NCBI RefSeq assembly: GCF_954871325.1 | Contig: NC_088775.1 | Location: 71,029,561-71,093,560, forward strand | Direction of reading: 5' to 3' | Length of the DNA stretch: 64,000 nucleotides | Source of the DNA: Gordionus sp. m RMFG-2023 | Taxonomy: Eukaryota; Nematomorpha; Gordioida; Chordodea; Parachordodidae | Part shown: piece after piece, positions 56,571 through 64,000 of the stretch | Layout: every line of letters starts with the position of its first letter | Position numbering within the stretch: position 1 is the stretch's first letter | The notes under the pieces: generated by a model | Told to the model about the DNA's origin: nothing | What the model saw: the letters and a program-made list of their open reading frames with translations, nothing else | Databases searched by the model: none | Translations under genes and position numbers: made by a program

Positions 56571-57281
56571 TAGGGATGTACCGATATTTTTAATAGGATC
56601 GGGCCGATACTTCACCCACTTATAAAATATCTGTTAGCGACTTATATTATAAAATTTCTCGATTCGATCTGATAAAACAAATGGCGTTTTAACAAAAATA
56701 AAATGTTATAATTTTTTAAAAAAAAGTTATATCAAAAAAACCATTAATTTTTATAAATAATACGAAATCCATTTTTATGTTTATGTTTATTTTTTAAATA
56801 ATAATAATTAATTAATAAACATTCTGCCATATTGTTATTTTTTTTACGCATTTTGTTTATAAAAGTGTGCGATAATCTCTCCAGAATCTGTTTTTAGTGA
56901 AGCAAGTGATATTGACAGTCCCCATCGCCTCAGGCTAACCTCTGATAAATTGGAAATTTGGGTATTTCTAGAAATTTTCGATACATCTATTTAAATATTT
57001 ATCTCAAATTTTATAATAAATTTTTATTACTTATTATATAAATAAGTGATTTTATCAATAAAAATATTTTATATACTTTTAGAATTGAAATTGAATTTAA
57101 ACTATATCATTATAATATATTTAAATGACAATGTTATGGTATAGTTAAATTATAGATTACTAATAAAAAGTATATTAAAAATTAAAACCCTTGATTAGAT
57201 GATATCGGATCGATAATCGGCCGATATCAATTTAAGGGAGTATCGGATCGGCCTCCAAAAAGTGGTATCGGTACATCCCTA
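56571..57281. mobile_element. Non-autonomous hAT, TAGGGATGTACCGAT ends, perfect TSD ATTGAAAT
   Basis: The left end TAGGGATGTACCGATA is mirrored by GGTATCGGTACATCCCTA on the right. ATTGAAAT flanks both sides exactly (56563-56570 and 57282-57289). GGATCGG/CCGATATC words form subterminal arrays. It keeps a scrap of transposase (56872-56996). Confidence 0.9.
56872..56996 (+). pseudogene. hAT transposase extreme C-terminal scrap
   Basis: Reads PESVFSEASDIDSPHRLRLT then SDKLEIWVFLEIFD. This is the end of the hAT dimerisation domain ('SE..FS.ag......R..L....e.l.FL'). Everything upstream has been deleted, showing that this 711-bp element derives from an autonomous hAT. Confidence 0.6.
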
Positions 57282-57622
57282 ATTGAAATGCACGATGTGA
57301 CTAAAATTATCACGCTGAAAATGTGCTAATTTTGATAAAAAAATTTACATTCCAATATTGTATTGATTAGTTTATACTAAAGGTGATGAAAAGATGTCAA
57401 TAGTATTATTTTATTCAATAAAACAATGTTTGTTCTTTATTTTAACCAATTTTACCATGTGTATGGGATAAAATGGTGCAAATAGCTCCTATGGGTAGAT
57501 ATAAATAAATAATTTGTTCTATTTCAAAATTTTATGATAAAATGGCAAAATACCAATCGTTTTACCCAGTTCTCCTCTACAATTTTTTTATTATGATAAA
57601 GTTTAGATATAATGCTAATTAG
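57282..57622. other. AT-rich intron sequence; possible end of an older element
   Basis: TTTACCCAGTTCTCCTCTAC at 57565-57584 is, on the other strand, GTAGAGGAGAACTGGGTAAA, similar to GTAGGGGAGAGGGGGTAAA at 49632. These may be the two ends of an older element enclosing the hATs between them. No TSD was established. Confidence 0.3.
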
Positions 57623-58002
57623 TAGAGATCTGCAAAGTTAGGCCCGGCCCGAACGGGCTTCGGGCCTAATTTTATTTAAAATAATCGGGTTCGGGCCTAA
57701 ATTTTTAAAAAATTTCGGGCCGGGTCGGGTCTGACCTTGGAAATTTTATTAAATATATCTAAATTTATCAATTTCATATTGAATATTTTATGTAAAATAA
57801 AAAATTTTGATTTAATTTATTGAAACTAAACGCTATATAACATATGTCTTTTATTTTAAGTAATTATAAAAATTAATTTATATATTTAAACAAATTCGGG
57901 CCTGGCCGGGCCGGTAATTTTTAAAATAAATTTCGGGTTCGGGCCGAGCCGGCAAAACTTTTTAAAAAAATTTCGGGTTCGGGCCGGGCCGGTATATAAA
58001 AA
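57623..58002. mobile_element. GGCCCG-type hAT MITE or fragment
   Basis: Starts TAGAGATCTGCAAAGTTAGG, the same terminus as the complement of 82-60 at the window start. Subterminal arrays of GGCCCGGCCCG and TTCGGGTTCGGGCCGGGCCGG words lie at 57645-57740 and 57895-58000. The right terminal repeat is missing. Confidence 0.65.
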
Positions 58003-58009
58003 ATAATCA

Positions 58010-58556
58010 AGGTTTGACTAAAAAAATAGACATATAATGTATAGTAAAATTGTTAAAATTATTAAATGTTAGTATAATGATAAACTAAATAAGATCTAGC
58101 CAGATATAATTAAAAAGCTCAGCATATGAGGAAAAGTCCTTAACACTGGTTATTATTTATTCTAATTTAAAGATTCTGCTAATCTTAACGATAGAAATAA
58201 CAAGAGTATTAAAAAAATTTAATTTTTTTGTCCTCCTAAATTAAATAATAATTTTTTAGGCTTAGTATCGACTCTCAAAATTTTCTGCTTATTTGTCATT
58301 TTGTATCTATTGTTTTTGCAATTCTATCTTCTGTACTTATTAATGACAATGCCCCATCAAATGTATACACATAACACACTTTAAAAGCCAAAAAAGAATT
58401 TTCAAAGGAATAGTCATATATTTAAGAAGCTTATTGATATTTTTCATTATAACCAAGATTTATTTGAATTCAGGAAAAGAGTTCTAAATTTTGCTTGTAA
58501 CAAGAATATCATAATGTAAAATGAATGGCTGATATTATTAGCATCCATAAAATAGT
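58010..58556. other. AT-rich sequence in the mL65 intron, nothing recognised
   Basis: No gene, repeat pair or element end was seen. Confidence 0.35.
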
Positions 58557-58889
58557 GGCAGTGGCTAGGTGCCCCCAAAAATTGGGGGTACCTAGGATTT
58601 TTTTAGGTTCCCCCAAGAGGGTATATAGAATATTTTCTAGGTGCCTCCAAATAGATATATTTATATTGAAATTATGGGGGCAATAAAAAAAATAGATACT
58701 TTTAAGCTTATTAGATACATACATGTATTGAAATTATGGAGGCAATAAGAAAAATAGATACTTTTAAGCTTATTAGATACATATAATGAAATTATGGGGG
58801 CAATAAGAAAAATAGATACTTTTCATAAAACTTTTATTTAAAATCATAAAATTAATCTTATAAACATTTAACGACATGTTGTACAAAAA

Positions 58890-59564
58890 TTATATTTTTT
58901 CCGTGGTTTTTTTAATAATATTTGGTATATAATTTGATGGTTTATTGAGGTAGCTCCCAATATTGTGGATATCCTTTAAGGTTATCATTTTTCCTGTCTT
59001 TAAAATGACTTCCTGTATTTTAACTTTATTTCCTTTTATAGATAGAGATTGTTCAACAAATTGTCTCTTTGTAGGTGACAATTGTCTTTGTTTAGGTAGA
59101 AGCATAAAAAGCTTTTCATTTAAAAATATGAAAGTGTATAAATATATGAATATAATGAATCTAACCTAGCTCATGATTTGTATGAATATCTTCCAATTTA
59201 TGGATAACTAGATATTGTCCTGTAGTTTCTTTTACAAGTTGTACCACTAATTTGAACATACAATCTTTACGTAGACTTGAGGTTTTTCTAATACCCCTAG
59301 ATCTGGATATTTTTTGAAGGCCATATTTACAAATAAAAGTAGCCCTTTTGTACTTAAATCGTATTATATCCTCTTTAGTGTAAGGAGGTTTAAGTATATC
59401 AGATTTATGAATAACAATATTTGTGAAATATTGTTTTTCATAAATACTTAAGACTTTATTTAAATCTACTATTGAATTAAATTTGGCATTTATCTACAAA
59501 TATAATATATAAACATTGTTATCAGTAAATTGTTTACCTTTATACTGGAATTTGTACCATCCAT
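58890..59564 (-). CDS. ZSWIM/FAR1-like DNA-binding domain protein, left arm copy
   Basis: Exon 1 (59564-59538) encodes MDGTNSSIK. A 44-nt GTAAAC...TTGTAG intron follows. Exon 2 (59493-59166) encodes INAKFNSIVDLNKVLSIYEK, QYFTNIVIHKSDILKPPYTK, then the zinc-binding region with ATFICKYGLQ, LRKDCMFKLVVQLV and IHTNHEL. This is the C-C-H-H arrangement of the ZSWIM3/FAR1-type N-terminal domain of MULE-related transposases. Part 3 (59105-58890) encodes LLPKQRQLSPTKRQFVEQSL then KTGKMITLKDIHNIGSYL, matching the helical segment that follows that domain in ZSWIM proteins. A 54-nt GTTAGA...AAAAG intron between parts 2 and 3 is possible, but the phases differ by one. No DDE transposase domain follows. 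Such a protein could bind transposon ends without cutting; that is inference. Confidence 0.65.
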
Positions 59565-60359
59565 AATGATATTAAAGTAGTGATCTTAAATGTATGATAA
59601 AGGTTTATTTTAAGGGTTTATTTAAATCAACTATTGAATAAAATTTGGCATTTATCTACAAATATAATATAAACATTGTTATAAGTAAATTGTACTGGAT
59701 TTTGTACCATCCATAGTTTTAATAACTGTAAAAATAAATTGGCAGGAAATTCAAAAAATGGGGGGGCACCTAGCCTTTGCGACTCAAATTCCTTTTTCAT
59801 CGAGGTGAGAGCATCATTGAACATTTTTTAAATTTAAAGAAAAAGCCATTTTATTAAAATCAGAGATACACCAATATTTTGTTATATTAATATCTCAATT
59901 TAAAAATAAAAGTAGTAATTCTTTTCCGGTGCTGGGCTTAAATTTTTTTAAAATCTGAGTGTGAGCAGAGCCTTAAAATGATCCCTGCAGGTCTGAAAAA
60001 ATACATAAAATGGAGGTACATTTCTTCTTTTAAAAGACTAATATTTATAGGAATGAATGTTTTCCTTATAGGTGTGTTAATACTTAGGTGCTTTTGCCTC
60101 AGCACCCCCTTTAAAAAAATTAACACCCTATTTTTTAAAAAATAAGCATCCATTTAGGAAAATGAATTTGTAGAACTGATAACAATTTTTTTTAGATTTG
60201 ACTTTTAAAGTTTGACTTTGCTTATCTTAAGAGGTTTTAAAAAAGGCCACACACATAGGTTATTCATCTGAATGTGATGATATTGTGAGTTGATGAAAAT
60301 AAAATCAATGTTTATTTTATCTTGATTGATATTTTTTGAATTTCCCGCTAATTTATTTT

Positions 60360-60720
60360 TTTACAGTTATTAAAACTATGGATGGTACAAAATCCAGTAT
60401 AAAAGTATACAATTTACTTATAACAATGTTTATATTGTATTTGTAGATAAATGACAAATTTTATTCAATATTTGATTTAAATAAACCTTTATCATACATT
60501 TAAATCACAACTATAATTATTATGGATGGTACAAATTCCAGTATAAAAGTAAACAATTTACTTATAACAATGTTTTTATTATATTTGTAGATAAATGCCA
60601 AATTTTATTCAATAGTTGATTTAAATAAACCCTTAAAATAAACTTTTATCATACATTTAAGATCACTACTATAATTATATCATTATGGATGGTACAAATT
60701 CCAGTATATAGGTAAACAAT
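60360..60720 (+). repeat. Tandem amplification of the first exon and intron, right arm (three copies)
   Basis: The unit ATGGATGGTACAAATTCCAG plus the GTAAACAATTTACTTATAAC intron and the start of exon 2 occurs three times, starting near 60384, 60522 and 60685. The left arm has two copies (ATG near 59564 and 59716 on the minus strand). Each unit therefore offers a start codon, a donor and an acceptor. Confidence 0.8.
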
Positions 60721-61336
60721 TTACTTATAACAATGTTTATATTATATTTGTAGATAAATGCCAAATTTAATTCAATAGTAGATTTAAATAAAGCCTTAAG
60801 TATTTATGAAAAACAATATTTCACAAATATTGTTATTCATAAATATGATATACTTAAACCTCCTTACACTAAAGAGGATATAATACGATTTAAGTACAAA
60901 AGGGCTACTTTTATTTGTAAATATGGCCTTCAAAAAATATCCAGATCTAGGGGTATTAGAAAAACCTCAAGTCTACGTAAAGATTGTATGTTCAAATTAG
61001 TGGTACAACTTGTAAAAGAAACTACAGGACAATATCTAGTTATCCATAAATTGGAAGATATTCATACAAATCATGAGCTAGGTTAGATTCATTATATTCA
61101 TATATTTATACACTTTCATATTTTTAAATGAAAAGCTTTTTATGCTTCTACCTAAACAAAGACAATTGTCACCTACAAAAAGACAATTTGTTGAACAATC
61201 TCTATCTATAAAAGGAAATAAAGTTAAAATACAGGAAGTCATTTTAAAGACAGAAAAAATGATAACCTTAAAGGATATCCACAATATTGGGAGCTACCTC
61301 AATAAACCATCAAATAATATACTAAATATTATTTAA
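60685..61336 (+). CDS. ZSWIM/FAR1-like DNA-binding domain protein, right arm copy
   Basis: A mirror image of the left arm gene. The last of three exon-1 copies starts at 60685 (MDGTNSSI, here followed by TAG before the donor, unlike the left copy). The 42-nt intron is 60712-60753. Exon 2 (60754-61081) has the same ATFICKYGLQ...KDCMFKLVVQ...IHTNHEL zinc-binding pattern. Part 3 (61142-61336) reads LLPKQRQLSPTKRQFVEQSL through TLKDIHNIGSYLNKPSNN. One of the two upstream exon-1 copies (donor AAA/GTAAAC at 60522-60550) could replace the defective one by splicing. The two genes are transcribed outward from the centre. Confidence 0.6.
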
Positions 61337-61649
61337 AAAACCACGGAAAAAATATTATTGTACATGTCGTTAAATGTTTATAAGATTAATTTTATGATTT
61401 TAAATAAAAATTTTATGAAAAATATCTATTTTTCTAAATGCCTCCATAATTTAAATATATGTATCTAATAAGCTTAAAAGTATCTATTTTTCTTATTGCC
61501 CCCATAATTTAAATATATGCATCTAATAAGCTTAAATAAATCTATTTGGGGGCACCTAGAAAATATTCTATATATACCCCCAATTTTGGGGGCGCCTAGA
61601 AAATATTCTATATACCCCCAATTTTTGGGTCACCTAGCCACTGCCGGAA

Positions 61650-62227
61650 TGAGTGATACCCTACAATTATTAAGGTTGTTTGATTCAAATAGATCCTCCT
61701 TAACCTGATATTGAAAATGTTTTTTAAAGTAAAAATATATCTAATATGAATCCAAAATTTTAATTTAAAAATTGCTTGTTAATGTGAAGTTTAATTTCAA
61801 GCTTTTAGATTTTATCTAAATGTGATCAGAATATTCCATTATTACTTCTTTTATAAAATATGTATTTCAAGGTATTTTTTTATTTAAATTTTAAAATGGT
61901 CACTTAAATTCTCATAAGTCAAGCTAATTTCAATCTTATTGCAAAGGCAAAAAATGTAAAATAAAATTTAATTGTGAAAAAGAATTTTCCAATATTTTAT
62001 TCCAAATTTTATAAATATAATTGAGTGTTTTGAAATTTGTTAATGTGTTTTTATATATTGAGATTCAAATTTTCTCAAAAATTAATCAGTACTTATCTAA
62101 TATATCAGATACTTTTATACAGAAATATGACCTGACCTCTCATTTAATAAATAATAATATTTTAATACCCAAATATATAATATAATATAGCAAAATGAAA
62201 TTATAAAGAATTATTTTCTTTTCTAAC
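61650..62227. other. Start of the large mL65 intron (minus strand), AT-rich
   Basis: The donor GAG/GTTAGA at 62227 opens the intron. No coding match to the missing mL65 segment was identified within this stretch, and no element is recognised. Confidence 0.4.
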
Positions 62228-62389
62228 CTCTTTTAATGGATTTTCAATTCTTAAATTATATTCTAATTTTGAATTATAGTAAAGCATGTAAGTATTTTCT
62301 GCAAACCAATAACCTAATTTTAAGTGTTTTTTGGGCCTTTTATAACCACCTCTATACCATGTATATTCCAAGTTAACATCATTTTCTAA
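62228..62389 (-). CDS. MRPS30: mL65 (MRPS30), second exon
   Basis: Exactly 54 codons between ATTAG/T (acceptor) and GAG/GTTAGA (donor): LENDVNLEYTWYRGGYKRPK, KHLKLGYWFAENTYMLYYNS and KLEYNLRIENPLKE. The 'DV.LEYTWYRGGYK.P' stretch matches human MRPS30 [20 protein letters not shown]. It joins the first exon in phase 0. The next exon in this window that continues the protein is 23.5 kb away at 38733. Confidence 0.82.
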
Positions 62390-62428
62390 CTAATATAAAT
62401 ATATTTTAAAAAATTTATGGATATTAAC

Positions 62429-62998
62429 TATTGAGTTCAATAATATTGGATTATATAAAGTGCATAATGATAAGCAAATAGATGCAATTGATTTTATTAG
62501 TTCTTGTGTTCTCAAATTATTTATATTGATAAGAGTGAGCGATTTTGGATATTTTTTATGTTTATAAATATAAATTATATTATCCTTCAATAATTTATGA
62601 TTTATATCAATATTTCCTTTAAGAATAAGATTCTGATTGAATTCTTCATTAAAATAGTTATCAGGCAATTCTGCCACCAATTTGGTCTTTGTAATGTATT
62701 GTATAAAAGATAAATTATCAGAACTTGCATTCCAATATGATGGTATGATAAATTGCCAATATTGAGGTTTTATTTCATTGATATGCTTAAGTTTGTTAGC
62801 ATACCCATTATTTAGTAGCAATTGTTTGCTTCGTAAAATCCTTAAACCTTTATTTTCATATTTATTTTTAGGATTTTCTCGAACAGGATATAAAAAAGGG
62901 GGGTATTCTGGAGACTCGGTATATTGATCGTTTATTAATGTTGATGAAAAATATCTTATAATGAATTTGAAATTAGATTTAATTTTTATTTGAAGCAT
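62429..62998 (-). CDS. MRPS30: mL65 (MRPS30), first exon
   Basis: The start ATG at 62998 gives MLQIKIKSNFKFIIRYFSST, a basic, aromatic, acid-free leader typical of mitochondrial import signals. It is followed by PEYPPFLYPVRENPKNKYEN, IPSYWNASSDNLSFIQYITK with TKLVAELP (compare [26 protein letters not shown] in human), and TQELIKSIASICLSLCTLYN ending ILLNSI (compare [21 protein letters not shown]). The exon is 570 nt and ends in phase 0 before a 39-nt intron (62428-62390, GTTAAT...ATTAG). Without splicing the frame would run 12 more codons into the intron. The promoter should lie just upstream of 63000, but no specific element was recognised. Confidence 0.82.
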
Positions 62999-63000
62999 GT

Positions 63001-63520
63001 AATTATAAAAAAATAAAGTGAAAAGTTTAAGATGTTATCACATGTGAAGATGACAGATGTGAAATTTAGTATTGTTTTTCATTTCACCTATTTAATTTCC
63101 TATTTTGTGGTTCATTTTAACTAAATATTTAAGTTTAAATTTTAGATATTTCACTCAATAAATCAATTATAAATAAGTTTATACAAATAAAAGTAAAAAA
63201 ATAAGAAAAAAGCATAATTAGAAAAAGATATTTTAAAATATTTTAATTATTACTTTACAGAGTTTAACATAGACTGTAATATAAATAAAGCCCATAGGGG
63301 CCAAAATTTGTGGTCATGCCTGTATAAGGCCCATGAATTCTTTTTAAGCTCAGTTCTAAAAAAAAGCCCACATCATTTTTAATAAATAACGAAAACCAGA
63401 CGCATCAAAAATTATAGTGTAGGATCAGGCTCATGAAAATTTAAAATAGCCTGGCAAACTAAAAATATGGCTTATAAAGAATGATATTGAAAAATTTCCA
63501 AGCCGCGACTATGATAATAA
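63001..63520. other. mL65 upstream region and AT-rich sequence
   Basis: Contains the presumed mL65 promoter (minus strand), not resolved. Near 63285-63370, AGCCCATAGGGGCC and AGGCCCATGAATTC words resemble transposon subterminal sequence, without definable ends. Confidence 0.35.
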
Positions 63521-64000
63521 CAGCGGCGTCGTTAGCCTTTGCAATCTCAAGGGGCTCAACTAAAAAAAACTTTACCCCGATACTCCCCATTTGCGGGAGT
63601 TCGGCCCGCTTTCGCCCGGCCTTCGGCTGGGTTTATATTAATATATTATACTATTTACATATTTTAAAATTTATTATATTATGCATACAAAATAAACTAG
63701 CATATAAATAATTAAAACAATATAAGACATTTCTAAAAATATTATTTTTTAATACAAAATCCATTTATTACAGTATAAAATATTTTCAAATGTGATATAA
63801 AAAAATTTTGCGTCTAAAAAATTACAAGTGATAAAAAATGTTACTTAATTCATACATATGCCTCAATTGATAATGGTTTTTAATAATTACATATTATAAA
63901 ATTAGCAACTAACATTGATAAAAGATCAAGAAACTAATATAACACTCTGTTACCATTTTTAGACAATGTTTTATAGAATGAACTAATAAGGAAAAATTTA
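63521..64000 (-). mobile_element. Inverted copy of the CAGTGGCGTCGC hAT, running off the window
   Basis: Starts CAGCGGCGTCGTTAGCC. Read on this strand it parallels the right end of the 25622-27452 element, including CCCGGCCTTCGGCTGGGTTTA (complement of the CCGGCCGAAGGCCGGGC block) and the AT-rich interior (ATTATGCATACAAAATAAAC). The other end lies outside the window. Confidence 0.75.

Larger units (their letters stand above)
58557..61645. mobile_element. Foldback element: inverted duplication carrying two ZSWIM/FAR1-like DNA-binding genes
   Basis: The ends are GGCAGTGGCTAGGTGCCCCC (58557) and its complement (to 61645). The inverted similarity extends along the entire arms, 58557-59758 against 60329-61645, including both genes, their introns and the subterminal tandem units (AGCTTATTAGATACATA... 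about 60 bp, three copies left and two right). The arms differ by only a few percent by eye. The 570-bp spacer starts with GGGGGGCACCTAGCC, itself like a terminal repeat end. The left arm may therefore be one complete 1.2-kb element joined to an inverted copy. The spacer also holds a GATCCCTGCAGGTCTGA scrap resembling the 3567-type hAT end. No TSD was found. Confidence 0.85.

Noticed and set aside
58963-61284. Matching frames antisense to the two foldback genes
   Set aside because: Identical antisense frames at 58963-59169 and 61078-61284 follow automatically from the inverted duplication. The sense frames carry the ZSWIM-like motifs.

Overview
This window reads as nuclear DNA from an animal with a very AT-rich genome (roughly 75-80% A+T by eye). 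The strongest evidence is host gene exons. Five exons on the minus strand (37545 to 62998) encode mitochondrial ribosomal protein mL65 (MRPS30/PDCD9). Three exons at 1471-1796 encode the RS domain and most of the conserved domain of the U4/U6.U5 protein SNRNP27. A GC-richer exon at 16213-16662 encodes an RGG/RG-rich C-terminus. Several introns are extremely short (39-44 nt), with ordinary GT...AG ends. The phylum cannot be fixed from the sequence. Tiny introns, high A+T and this transposon mix fit a derived invertebrate, such as a myxozoan-like cnidarian or an AT-rich arthropod, but that is only inference.

Most of the window is transposon. hAT elements dominate, recognised by short terminal inverted repeats, GC-rich subterminal arrays and 8-bp target-site duplications (TSDs). 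They lie at 3567-5372, about 5690-16103 (an outer element with two insertions), 12341-15772, 25622-27452, 44863-45988, 50438-56506 and 56571-57281, with small relatives at 17425-17761, 43680-44382, 46145-46396, 49977-50296, 57623-58002 and 63521-64000. A Mutator-like (MULE) element with an OTU cysteine-protease-like region fills 18568-24547, with a 9-bp TSD. A long-TIR transposon (about 6355-10445) carries an ARL14EP-like cysteine motif and a conserved orphan DDE-like protein. An RTE-like LINE lies on the minus strand (about 31870-35050) beneath a tRNA-like head. Three LTR-retrotransposon fossils are present: a Ty3/gypsy integrase remnant near 28.5-30.8 kb and two short elements without recognisable genes (41046-43452 and 52115-54875).

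The layout is nested. From 5.7 to 16.1 kb an old hAT was split by the long-TIR transposon and by a second hAT, and this island lies directly upstream of the RGG exon. From 38.7 to 62.2 kb every insertion lies in what looks like one 23.5-kb intron of mL65, whose neighbouring intron is 39 nt. Inside that intron a hAT (TSD ATTAATAG) was itself hit by a young LTR element (TSD CTGAT).

The most unusual object is at 58557-61645: an inverted duplication with arms of about 1.2-1.3 kb. Each arm carries a small spliced gene for a ZSWIM/FAR1-like DNA-binding domain and no catalytic domain. It lies in the mL65 intron, so mL65 pre-mRNA would contain a long perfect-looking hairpin. This resembles Mu-killer-type silencing loci and is the best candidate for a new system here.
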